Positions 56,402 through 64,000 of a stretch of 64,000 nucleotides of DNA are shown here, piece after piece; the first letter of the stretch is position 1; each line of letters begins with the position of its first letter. The notes beneath the pieces are model-generated. The model was not told the DNA's origin. It did no database searches and saw only the letters and a list, made by a program, of their open reading frames with translations. The stretch is from Thalassobacter stenotrophicus (GTDB lineage Bacteria; Pseudomonadota; Alphaproteobacteria; Rhodobacterales; Rhodobacteraceae): positions 310,001-374,000 of the forward strand of contig NZ_CYRX01000033.1 of NCBI RefSeq assembly GCF_001458315.1, read 5' to 3'. Made by a program: the position numbers and the translations under genes.

Positions 56402-59032
56402 TTACTTCGTTTCGGTCTTAGCGGCTGGTTTTTTCTTCGCAGGCGCTTTCTTTTTTGCCGCTGGTTTCTTCGCTGCCGGCTTTTTCGCCGCGGTTTTCTT
56501 GGCAGCAGGCTTTTTCTTTCCGGTCTTGGCCAACCGCTCTTCCAAAAGCTGCACAGCTAAGTCCATCGTCACGTCTTCTGGCTCAGTGGTTTCGGGAATG
56601 GTAGCATTCACCTTCTCCCACTTCACGTAAGGCCCGTATTTGCCCTTCATGATGTTCACCGCGCCGCCGCCGTCGGGATGCTCACCCAGTTCCTTCAAAG
56701 GTGTTGCCGCAACCCCCCTCGCACCGCGAGAGGCCACTTTTTCCGCCAGCAATTGCACCGCGCGGTTCATGCCCACGGTCCAAACCTCATCCAGCCCTTC
56801 GAGGTTGGCATTGGTGCCGCCCCGGTTGGATGTGCTGTCAGCGTGCTTCAGGTATGGACCATAGCGACCGATATTGGCCCAGACTGCGACACCATCTTCG
56901 GGGTGCTCCCCGATCAGGCGCGGCAGCGCGAGCAACTGCACACCCTGCTCAAGGGTCAATTCCTCAGGCGCCCATTCCTTTGGAATAGACTGGCGCGGGG
57001 GCTTTTTGTTTTCTTCCGTGACTTCACCACGCTGGACGTAGGGCCCAAAGCGGCCCTTAAAGATCCGGATTTCGTCGTCGGCGTCGCTGCCCAACAGCTT
57101 GCCCTCGGGCGGGATTGCGGATGGGTCTTCCATGCCGGGGGGGCCAAAGGGCCGGGTATAGCGGCACTCAGGGTAGTTTGAGCAGCCGATAAATGCCCCG
57201 CCCGCGCGCGCTGTGCGCATGGACAAACGGCCAATTTCGCAGTTCGGGCACTGGCGCGGTGGCTTGCCGTCGCCTTGGTCAGGAAACAGGTGCGGTTCTA
57301 GCACCTCATTGATTTTCTCAAGGACTTCGGTGATGCGCAGTTCTGCGGTTTCATCAATCGCGGCCTTAAAGTCGCGCCAGAACCGGTTCAGCACATCTTT
57401 GTACTGCGCATTACCGGCGGACACTTCATCCAGCTGGTTTTCCAGTTCAGCCGTGAAATCATAGCCCACATATTTGCGGAAGTAGTTGGACAGGAACACT
57501 GTCACCAACCGGCCTTTATCCTCGGGGATCAGGCGGTTTTTCTCCTTGATAACATAGCCGCGGTCTTGGATCGTGGTCACAATCGAGGCGTAGGTCGAGG
57601 GGCGTCCAATCCCCAATTCTTCCATGCGCTTAACCAGTGTCGCCTCAGTGTAACGGGGCGGAGGCTGGGTAAAGTGCTGCTCGGGGGTGATGCTTTCCTT
57701 CTTGGCAGGCTCACCCTGTTGGATTGAGGGCAGACGCTTGTCGTCGTCATCCACGACTTCGTCATCGCGGCCTTCCATGTAGACCTTCATAAAGCCGTCA
57801 AACAGCACCACCTGACCCGAGGCGCGCATCTCAACCTGAGCATCATCAGAACCGATGATTGCGGTGGTGCGCTCAAAGCGGGCGGCTTCCATCTGGCTGG
57901 CCAGTGTCCGCTTCCAGATCAGATCATAGAGTTTGCGCTGATCCGGCTCCGAGACTTTGATCTCATCGGCGGAACGGGTCATATCCGTGGGGCGGATACA
58001 TTCGTGTGCCTCTTGGGCGTTCTTGGCCTTGTTCTTGTACATGCGCGGGCTGCCGGGCACGTATTCCGCGCCGTAGCGGTCCTTGATCGCGTCACGGGCG
58101 GCGTGCACGGCCTCGGGCGCCATGTCGATGCCATCTGTTCGCATGTATGTAATCAGGCCCGCTTCATACAGGCGCTGAGCCGTGGACATCGTCTGCCGTG
58201 CGCCAAAGCCGAACTTGCGGCTGGCTTCTTGTTGCAGGGTCGATGTCATAAAGGGCGGGCTGGGATTACGTGTGCCGGGCTTGGCCTCGACACTCAGGAT
58301 GCTCAGATCGCGCGAGGTGATGGCCTGCACGGCCATTTCCGCATCGGTGCTGTTGCCAAGGCTGAACTTATCCAGCTTTTTACCGGCAAACGACGTGAGG
58401 CGTGCCTCAAACGTCTGACCGCGCGGGGTTTCGAGTACGGCTTTTACGGTCCAGTATTCCTGAGGCTTAAAGACCTCGATCTCCATCTCACGCTCAACGA
58501 TAATGCGCAGACAAACCGATTGCACACGTCCGGCGGATCGGGACCCGGGCAGTTTGCGCCACAAAACGGGCGATAGGTTGAACCCAACCAAATAGTCCAG
58601 CGCGCGACGGGCGAGGTAGGCCTCAACCAACGGTTGGTCCACTTCGCGCGGATTTTGCATCGCTTCGGTGACAGCTGTCTTGGTGATCGCGTTGAACACA
58701 ACGCGGCTGACCTTGGTGTCCTTTTTGATGGACTTCCGCTTGGTCAGGGCCTCTTGCAGGTGCCAACTGATCGCCTCACCCTCGCGATCAGGGTCGGTCG
58801 CGAGGATCAGTTCGTTGTCGTCTTTTAGGGCGTCTGCAATGGCTTTGACGTGTTTTTTGCTGTCAGAGGCGACCTCCCACAGCATCTCAAAACCCTCGTC
58901 GGGCAGGACCGAACCATCCTTGGGCGGCAGGTCCCGCACGTGGCCGTAACTGGCCAAGACGGTGTAATCCTTGCCCAAATACGTGTTGATTGTCTTGGCT
59001 TTGGCCGGGGATTCAACAACAACAACGGGCAT
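56402..59032 (-). CDS. topA: DNA topoisomerase I
   Basis: Relaxes negatively supercoiled DNA, type IA, 876 residues. Toprim domain with Glu7 (VVVESPAKAK) and Asp80-Pro-Asp82 (ATDPDREGEAIS); active-site Tyr296 in GLITYMRTDG. A zinc-ribbon C-terminal domain has the cysteine set CPNC and CSNYPEC. Further glycine/lysine-rich repeats end in a tail of about 35 residues built of lysine-alanine-proline repeats (AAKKPAAKKPAAKKK), likely a non-specific DNA-binding tail as in many alphaproteobacterial TopA proteins. Confidence 0.96.
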   Translation of the reverse strand: MPVVVVESPAKAKTINTYLGKDYTVLASYGHVRDLPPKDGSVLPDEGFEMLWEVASDSKKHVKAIADALKDDNELILATDPDREGEAISWHLQEALTKRKSIKKDTKVSRVVFNAITKTAVTEAMQNPREVDQPLVEAYLARRALDYLVGFNLSPVLWRKLPGSRSAGRVQSVCLRIIVEREMEIEVFKPQEYWTVKAVLETPRGQTFEARLTSFAGKKLDKFSLGNSTDAEMAVQAITSRDLSILSVEAKPGTRNPSPPFMTSTLQQEASRKFGFGARQTMSTAQRLYEAGLITYMRTDGIDMAPEAVHAARDAIKDRYGAEYVPGSPRMYKNKAKNAQEAHECIRPTDMTRSADEIKVSEPDQRKLYDLIWKRTLASQMEAARFERTTAIIGSDDAQVEMRASGQVVLFDGFMKVYMEGRDDEVVDDDDKRLPSIQQGEPAKKESITPEQHFTQPPPRYTEATLVKRMEELGIGRPSTYASIVTTIQDRGYVIKEKNRLIPEDKGRLVTVFLSNYFRKYVGYDFTAELENQLDEVSAGNAQYKDVLNRFWRDFKAAIDETAELRITEVLEKINEVLEPHLFPDQGDGKPPRQCPNCEIGRLSMRTARAGGAFIGCSNYPECRYTRPFGPPGMEDPSAIPPEGKLLGSDADDEIRIFKGRFGPYVQRGEVTEENKKPPRQSIPKEWAPEELTLEQGVQLLALPRLIGEHPEDGVAVWANIGRYGPYLKHADSTSNRGGTNANLEGLDEVWTVGMNRAVQLLAEKVASRGARGVAATPLKELGEHPDGGGAVNIMKGKYGPYVKWEKVNATIPETTEPEDVTMDLAVQLLEERLAKTGKKKPAAKKTAAKKPAAKKPAAKKKAPAKKKPAAKTETK

Positions 59033-59109
59033 GGGGGCTCCTAATCAGGGCGCGAAAAGTGTTTGCGCCGCGCAACATGTGGTGCCTCGGGGGGTAGAGT
59101 CAACTGCGT

Positions 59110-60696
59110 CTAATGTCCACCGCCCAAGATACCGGTCCGCACCGAATAGTTTGCGGCGATGGCGTAATCGGGGTCATCATCGCTATCGACCATCAGGTGC
59201 CCGGCCTTGTTCAGCAGTGCATGGCAATCGCGGGTCAGGTGACGCAACTGGATGCGTTTCCCGGCGGCTTCATACTTGGCGGCGACATTTTCGATGGCTT
59301 CCAACGCGGATTGGTCGGCCACGCGCGAGCCCGCGAAATCGACCACAACCATGCCGGGGTCATTCTTGATGTCGAACATCTCAACAAAGCCTGTGGCTGA
59401 GCCAAAGAACAATGGCCCCTGCACTTGGTAGACCTTGGCACCTTCGGGAGTTTCGTAGGTTGTCGCATGGATACGGCGGGCGGTTTGCCATGCGTAGGGG
59501 GGGGCCGAGACGATCACGCCAACAATAACCGCCACTGCAAGGTCGGTGAGCACGGTTACAACCGTCACCAACAGGATCACCACAGCATCCGTTAAGGGCA
59601 CTTTGCGTAGGATTTTGAGAGAGTTCCAAGCGAACGTCCCGATCACCACCATGAACATCACACCCACGAGGGCCGCGAGTGGGATTTGTTCAATCGCAGG
59701 GGAGGCCACGACGATAAACGCCAGCAAAAACAGGGCCGCCGCAATGCCCGCAATCCGTGTGCGCCCCCCGGATTTCACGTTGATCATGGATTGGCCGATC
59801 ATTGCGCAGCCACCCATACCGCCGAAAAAGCCGGTCACTGTGTTGGCCACGCCTTGGGCAACACATTCTTGGCTGGCTCCGCCGCGCTGGCCGGTCATTT
59901 CACCCACAAGGTTGAGGGTCAGCAGGCTCTCGATCAGGCCAATCGCAGCAAGGATCAGCGCGTAAGGCAGGATGATTTGGAACGTCTCAAGGTTCAGCGG
60001 AACCATGGGGATATGGAACTGCGGCAGACCGCCCTCAATCGAGGCCAGATCGCCCACACGTGGTACGTCAATGCCAAGGCCAATCACCAAAGCCGCGACA
60101 ATACCAATACCGGCCAGCGGAGCCGGGATCACCTTGGTCAGGCGCGGCATCAGGTAGATGATTCCCATCGTCAGCGCGACAAGACCCAGCATGACAACCA
60201 TCTGATTGCCGGGCATCCAATTGCCCTCAGCGGTTTTGAATTGGGTCAACTGCGCAAGGAAAATCACGATCGCGAGGCCGTTCACAAAGCCTAGCATTAC
60301 CGGGTGCGGCACCATGCGAATATATTTGCCCCAGCGCAGCACGCCTGCCGTTATCTGCAACAGGCCCATCAAAACAACGGTCGCAAAAAGGTATTCGACA
60401 CCGTGTTGCGCGACCAAAGCGACCATGACCACGGCCAAGGCCCCTGTCGCGCCCGAAATCATGCCCGGACGGCCACCGATCACAGCGGTGATCAAGCCCA
60501 CAAGGAAGGCCGCATAAAGGCCGACAAGCGGGTGAACCCCTGCCACAAAGGCAAATGCCACGGCTTCGGGCACCAGTGCCAGCGCCACTGTCAGGCCCGA
60601 CAAAAGGTCGGTGCGAATCTGCGCCGGAGTGAGGGGCGTGCCGCCGGAGGGTGTTGCAAAACGGGGCGCAAGCGCCGCCAAGAGGGTGCGTGACAT
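59110..60696 (-). CDS. SulP-family anion transporter with STAS domain
   Basis: An inner-membrane transporter of 528 residues. The membrane part begins LLSGLTVALALVPEAVAFAF and includes GLYAAFLVGLITAVIGGRPG and STAS-proximal helices; the C-terminal STAS domain (about 400-500) includes MVVVDFAGSRVADQSALEAI. Members carry sulfate, bicarbonate or dicarboxylates. No carbonic anhydrase or sulfate-assimilation gene is adjacent, so the ion is undetermined. It is divergent from mtnP with about 208 bases between them, in which I see no clear site. Confidence 0.92.
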   Translation of the reverse strand: MSRTLLAALAPRFATPSGGTPLTPAQIRTDLLSGLTVALALVPEAVAFAFVAGVHPLVGLYAAFLVGLITAVIGGRPGMISGATGALAVVMVALVAQHGVEYLFATVVLMGLLQITAGVLRWGKYIRMVPHPVMLGFVNGLAIVIFLAQLTQFKTAEGNWMPGNQMVVMLGLVALTMGIIYLMPRLTKVIPAPLAGIGIVAALVIGLGIDVPRVGDLASIEGGLPQFHIPMVPLNLETFQIILPYALILAAIGLIESLLTLNLVGEMTGQRGGASQECVAQGVANTVTGFFGGMGGCAMIGQSMINVKSGGRTRIAGIAAALFLLAFIVVASPAIEQIPLAALVGVMFMVVIGTFAWNSLKILRKVPLTDAVVILLVTVVTVLTDLAVAVIVGVIVSAPPYAWQTARRIHATTYETPEGAKVYQVQGPLFFGSATGFVEMFDIKNDPGMVVVDFAGSRVADQSALEAIENVAAKYEAAGKRIQLRHLTRDCHALLNKAGHLMVDSDDDPDYAIAANYSVRTGILGGGH

Positions 60697-60904
60697 AGAG
60701 CGAAAACCTATGGGAATGATAGTCTGGAGTGATCTCTTGGCGCCCGCCTAACACACAACACCCAAAAAACACAACGTTTGCGTGCGCAAGCGGCGAGCGC
60801 GCGGTGCAACGGGGGCTGTGCGGTGTCTTGCAAGGGACGCGTTGCAATGAGATCCGCTCTGGGCGATGTTCCACGCGATTTTCGACACTGTGAAAGGCTG
60901 CCAG

Positions 60905-61777
60905 ATGATGGGACAGGCAAAGATCGGCATTATTGGCGGCTCGGGTGTTTATGACATCGATGGGCTGGAAAATGCGGCTTGGGTCACGGTCGAAACGCCG
61001 TGGGGTGCGCCGTCTGACGCGCTTTTGACCGGGCGGCTTGATGGGATTGAAATGGTGTTTTTGCCCCGTCACGGGCGGGGCCATGTCCATTCGCCCAGCA
61101 CTGTGCCGTACCGTGCCAATATCGACGCGCTCAAGCGGCTAGGGGTCACGGATGTGATCGCCGTGTCGGCCTGTGGGTCCTTTCGCGAAGACATGGCACC
61201 GGGCGATTTTGTCATGGTGGATCAATTCATTGACCGAACGTTCGCGCGGGAAAAATCGTTCTTTGGGACCGGCTGTGTGGCGCATGTCTCCGTCGCGCAC
61301 CCTGTTTGTGAACGTCTGCGCCAAGCGTGTCTCGCTGCGGGCCGCGCACAAGGCGTGACGTGCCATGATGGGGGTACGTACCTCGCGATGGAGGGGCCGC
61401 AGTTTTCCACCGTTGCCGAAAGCAAAATGTACCGCGACAGTTGGGGTGCGGATGTGATCGGGATGACGAACATGCCCGAGGCGAAACTCGCCCGTGAGGC
61501 AGAGCTGTGCTATGCCTCAGTCGCGATGATCACCGATTTTGACAGTTGGCACCCCGACCACGGAGCCGTGCAGATCAGCGATATCATCGCCACGCTGGGG
61601 GCCAATTCGGCCAACGCTCGCGGGCTTGTGGCGCGTCTGCCTGCGATGTTGCGGGCGCGGGATGTCTGTGCCCATGGCTGCGATCACGCACTGGAACACG
61701 CCATTATGACCGCCCCGGACAAGCGCGACCCTGCGGTTTTGGCGAAGCTTGATGCGGTTGCGGGACGCGTGCTGTGA
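60905..61777 (+). CDS. mtnP: S-methyl-5'-thioadenosine phosphorylase
   Basis: Phosphorolyses methylthioadenosine to adenine and methylthioribose-1-phosphate. About 290 residues, PNP/UDP phosphorylase fold. GIIGGSGVYDIDGL at the N-terminus, HGRGHVHSPSTVPYRANIDA, and TYLAMEGPQFSTVAESKMYR with MITDFDSWH define the MTAP class. ATG 60905 (or 60908) has AAAGG 7 bases upstream; the frame is open to 60866. It is coupled to the DUF2927 gene by a GTGA overlap and leads the salvage operon. Confidence 0.94.
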   Translation: MMGQAKIGIIGGSGVYDIDGLENAAWVTVETPWGAPSDALLTGRLDGIEMVFLPRHGRGHVHSPSTVPYRANIDALKRLGVTDVIAVSACGSFREDMAPGDFVMVDQFIDRTFAREKSFFGTGCVAHVSVAHPVCERLRQACLAAGRAQGVTCHDGGTYLAMEGPQFSTVAESKMYRDSWGADVIGMTNMPEAKLAREAELCYASVAMITDFDSWHPDHGAVQISDIIATLGANSANARGLVARLPAMLRARDVCAHGCDHALEHAIMTAPDKRDPAVLAKLDAVAGRVL

Positions 61778-62445
61778 GGCATTGGCTAGCCGCGATCCTC
61801 GTTTGTTTGACGTGTCCGGCGGCCGCGCAGGAATTCATTCAAACTGACGCCCTGCTCAGCGATGACGCGTTCTACCGGCTGGTGGCCTGCGCAGCTCCGC
61901 CCGGTGCGGATTGTAGCAAGCCGATGATCTACTGGCCGCAGGAAAAGCGCAGCGCCCTGCGGGTTGGTTTCGTGACCAAAACACCGGCCCTCGCGCCTTG
62001 GCAGGAGCGGATTTATACCCGCGCGCTGATCGAAGCCGTCGCGGAGATCAACAAAGTCGGCGGCGGTATTCAGTTGCGGGTGGCGGCCCCCTCCGATGAC
62101 AGCGCGCCGGATATTGCGATGCACGTGCTGGATACCCGTCCGGGTGAGGTGATGGAGAACACTGGCGTGCCTGTTCTGGAGGGGCGCGTTTTGTCCTTGG
62201 GCCAAGTCATGGTCCGTGCCCGCAACAGTTGGATTGACCAAGCGGTGATTTCCATGTCAGTGGACACCCCGCGGCGGGCCATTGCGTCTGTGGTGCTAGA
62301 GGAAGTTGTGCAGGCGCTGGGCCTGATGACGGACATCCGCTCACCGGTGTATCGCCGCTCAGTTTTTTCTGAGGATAGCAACTCGGGTACGCGGTTGCGC
62401 GGTCAGGATGCTATGGCCATCCGCCGGCATTATCCTCCTACGTGA
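61774..62445 (+). CDS. Secreted DUF2927 protein
   Basis: A 223-residue protein starting with GTG inside the mtnP stop (GTGA). It has an N-terminal signal peptide (HWLAAILVCLTCPAAAQ), so periplasmic. The segment VLEEVVQALGLMTD resembles the conserved EE-x-x-QALGL core of DUF2927, which recalls a metalloprotease helix, but no full HExxH is present. Function unknown. Placed between two adenine-salvage genes. Confidence 0.82.
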   Translation: MRHWLAAILVCLTCPAAAQEFIQTDALLSDDAFYRLVACAAPPGADCSKPMIYWPQEKRSALRVGFVTKTPALAPWQERIYTRALIEAVAEINKVGGGIQLRVAAPSDDSAPDIAMHVLDTRPGEVMENTGVPVLEGRVLSLGQVMVRARNSWIDQAVISMSVDTPRRAIASVVLEEVVQALGLMTDIRSPVYRRSVFSEDSNSGTRLRGQDAMAIRRHYPPT

Positions 62446-62457
62446 AAGGCACGTTTC

Positions 62458-62997
62458 ATGGCCAACCATAAGCATGTGCGGGATTATATCCGCACGATCC
62501 CCGATTTCCCGCACGAGGGAATTTTGTTTCGCGATGTGACGTCGCTGTTTGCTGATCCGCGCGGGTTGCGGTTGGCAGTGGATCAATTGCTGGCCCCCTA
62601 CGCGGGCGAGAGGATTGATGCTGTCGTCGGGCTAGAGGCGCGGGGCTTTATCCTTGGCGGCGCGGTGGCGCACCAGTTGGGTACGGGGTTCGTGCCCGTG
62701 CGTAAGGCGGGCAAACTGCCCGGCGCCGTACATGCCCAAGATTATGAGCTGGAATACGGCTCGGCCACAGTCGAAATCCACCAAGATGCGTTGGAGCCGG
62801 GTGCGCATGTCCTCGTCGTTGATGATCTGTTAGCTACGGGCGGCACTGCAAAGGCGGGTATCAGCCTCATCGAAAAGCTGGGTGCCCAAGTCATTGGCTG
62901 TGCTTTCGTGATCGACCTGCCGGAACTGGGCGGACGCAAACTGCTTGAGGGAATGGGCATGGATGTCCACACCATCTGCGATTTCGACGGGATTTAA
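62458..62997 (+). CDS. apt: Adenine phosphoribosyltransferase
   Basis: Converts adenine and PRPP to AMP, 179 residues. N-terminal [40 protein letters not shown] and the PRPP-binding loop [17 protein letters not shown] are all Apt signatures. It lies 12 bases after the DUF2927 gene. With mtnP it recycles the adenine released from methylthioadenosine. Confidence 0.96.
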   Translation: MANHKHVRDYIRTIPDFPHEGILFRDVTSLFADPRGLRLAVDQLLAPYAGERIDAVVGLEARGFILGGAVAHQLGTGFVPVRKAGKLPGAVHAQDYELEYGSATVEIHQDALEPGAHVLVVDDLLATGGTAKAGISLIEKLGAQVIGCAFVIDLPELGGRKLLEGMGMDVHTICDFDGI

Positions 62998-63064
62998 CGA
63001 TCTGCAAAAACGCGCGCGTTTTCTCGTAATGGTAACGCTTCGTTAACCAATAATGCGCTAACGT

Positions 63065-63149
63065 TTACGGGTGGCAGTCACCCAACTGCCGCTGCTTGCC
63101 CCATCCTAGACACGCTCCGCTGTTCCCCCCGCGGAGCGTGTCGCTTTTT
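63065..63149 (+). ncRNA. Candidate small RNA between apt and the dehydrogenase gene
   Basis: Two hairpins in series: GGCAGT-CACCCA-ACTGCC (63073-63090) and a 12-bp stem with C-rich loop (63109-63142) ending in T residues. Upstream there is TTAACC (a CtrA-like half-site) and AT-rich sequence that could hold a promoter. C-rich loops resemble the anti-Shine-Dalgarno loops of known Rhodobacter small RNAs. It could instead be just the 3' tail and terminator of apt. Confidence 0.35.
63109..63149 (+). terminator. Intrinsic terminator after apt
   Basis: A perfect 12-bp stem (63109-63120 with 63131-63142) with loop TGTTCCCCCC and five T residues (63145-63149). It lies 112 bases after the apt stop and 31 bases before the end of the convergent dehydrogenase gene. 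Confidence 0.85.
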
Positions 63150-63179
63150 GAGGGGCAATATACGGATCATTAGGAGCTG

Positions 63180-64000
63180 TTAACGCTCTGGCAGAACCGC
63201 ACCGGGGTTCATAATGCCCATCGGATCAAGGGCTGCCTTGATCGCGCGCATCGCCACCAGTTTGCCGGGATCTCCGTACCGCTCTAGGTCCGCGACCTTC
63301 GTGCGCCCAACCCCATGCTCCGCTGAGATTGATCCGCCCATTTCGTGGACAAGGTCATGTACGCAGGCCTTGATCGCGGGGCGTAGGTTGTCATGGTCTG
63401 ATCTGGATTTGCCGTGCACCGGAAAGACGTTGTAGTGCAAGTTGCCATCGCCAAGGTGGCCAAAGCAATTGATCCGCCAATCCCCAAGTTCAGCCAGCCG
63501 GCCTGGCGCCTCGGCGATAAAGCCGGGGATGGCCGCGATGGGCACGGATATATCATGGCTTGAGACGGAGCCGATCCGGCGATTGGCTTCCGGGATTTGT
63601 TCGCGAATGGCCCAAAACTCGGCGCGTTGGGTTTCTGATTGCGAAATCACCCCGTCGCTGACCAGCCCTCCGTCAAACGCCTCGGCAAACAGGGCCTCCA
63701 GCGCGTCTTGGGCCACAAGCGTGCCAGAGGTGCCCACATCAATCAGGACCATCCATTCCGGCGGGGTCTCGAACGGGGCGCGCACATCTGGGCCAACCTC
63801 TGCAAGGAAATCAAGCCCCATACGGTGCATCAATTCAAAGGCAGAAATCGCCTCACCCAGATGCTTCCGCCCAAGCGAAAGCAGCTCAAGCGCGGCCTTT
63901 GGGCCGGGCACCGCCAAAAGTGCAGTGGCCTGCGATGATGGGCGCGACACCAGTTTGAGCGTGGCCGCCGTGATAATGCCCAGCGTCCCCTCGGAGCCGA
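63180..64000 (-). CDS. FAD-linked D-2-hydroxyacid dehydrogenase, GlcD/D-lactate dehydrogenase type (N-terminal part outside window)
   Basis: Oxidises a D-2-hydroxyacid such as D-lactate or glycolate with FAD. The frame is open to the window edge; the visible part starts GSEGTLGIITAATLKLVS, the end of the FAD-binding domain (PCMH-type), followed by the FAD-oxidase C-terminal domain with CFGHLGDGNLHYNVFP and SAEHGVGRTK. About 272 residues are seen of an expected 460-490. The substrate cannot be assigned from this part. Stop TAA at 63180-63182. Confidence 0.92.
   Translation of the reverse strand, partial: GSEGTLGIITAATLKLVSRPSSQATALLAVPGPKAALELLSLGRKHLGEAISAFELMHRMGLDFLAEVGPDVRAPFETPPEWMVLIDVGTSGTLVAQDALEALFAEAFDGGLVSDGVISQSETQRAEFWAIREQIPEANRRIGSVSSHDISVPIAAIPGFIAEAPGRLAELGDWRINCFGHLGDGNLHYNVFPVHGKSRSDHDNLRPAIKACVHDLVHEMGGSISAEHGVGRTKVADLERYGDPGKLVAMRAIKAALDPMGIMNPGAVLPER

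Overview
The window is high-GC and reads as a chromosomal segment of a marine Roseobacter-group alphaproteobacterium (Rhodobacteraceae). The signs are a monomeric NADP-isocitrate dehydrogenase, TAXI-type TRAP and NitT/TauT-type ABC transporters, DUF1467/DUF2478/DUF2927/DUF3047 proteins, a methylmalonyl-CoA epimerase, and an orphan bacteriochlorophyll pair (bchE-bchJ), which points to a phototrophic ancestry. The content is mostly core metabolism and transport. I saw no phage genes, insertion sequences, CRISPR arrays, tRNAs or rRNAs, and no gene-free stretch longer than about 300 bases.

Layout. 1-1352: 3' end of icd. 1579-4195: ABC transporter (binding protein, ATPase, permease). 4198-5784 (minus): an animal-cyclooxygenase-like haem dioxygenase. 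5936-11175: tamA-tamB outer-membrane assembly pair. 11254-15180: four-gene Anbu cluster (ATP-grasp, alpha-E, transglutaminase, Anbu proteasome-like protease). 15226-19539 (minus): RND efflux pump and adaptor. 19833-22566: ferric-iron ABC binding protein and, convergent to it, the permease. 22683-25903: katG divergent from oxyR. 25900-29662: MATE exporter, amino-acid ABC permease and ATPase, divergent from their binding protein. 29796-34096: glutathione transferase, copper ATPase, rRNA methyltransferase. 34240-37411: TAXI binding protein and fused TRAP permease. 37368-39332: DUF2478, DUF3047 and YbjN proteins. 39360-41449: proC, csaA, 2-hydroxyacid dehydrogenase. 41446-46697 (minus): tdk, a FabH-like ketosynthase, carB. 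46829-49978 (minus): BrkB-like membrane protein, bchJ, and bchE interrupted by a stop. 50219-56233: aspS, response regulator, mce, DUF1467, EI24/CysZ-like, nitroreductase, MATE. 56402-60696 (minus): topA and a SulP transporter. 60905-62997: mtnP, DUF2927, apt. 63180-64000 (minus): C-terminal part of an FAD-linked 2-hydroxyacid dehydrogenase.

Main points. (1) The cyclooxygenase homologue keeps the catalytic tyrosine, the proximal haem histidine and the lining residues of the mammalian oxygenase site, but has aspartate where the distal peroxidase histidine should be. (2) bchE is open from start to stop except for one TAG codon directly after the radical-SAM cysteines, where TGG (Trp) is expected; its upstream region still has a TGT-N12-ACA (PpsR-type) and an FNR-like site. 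(3) The Anbu cluster is complete and lies directly behind tamAB. (4) A dispersed intergenic repeat occurs three times. (5) Two transporter operons carry a strong intrinsic terminator right after the binding-protein gene. (6) A candidate small RNA lies between apt and the last gene. mtnP and apt form a coherent adenine-salvage unit, and katG/oxyR a peroxide-defence unit.
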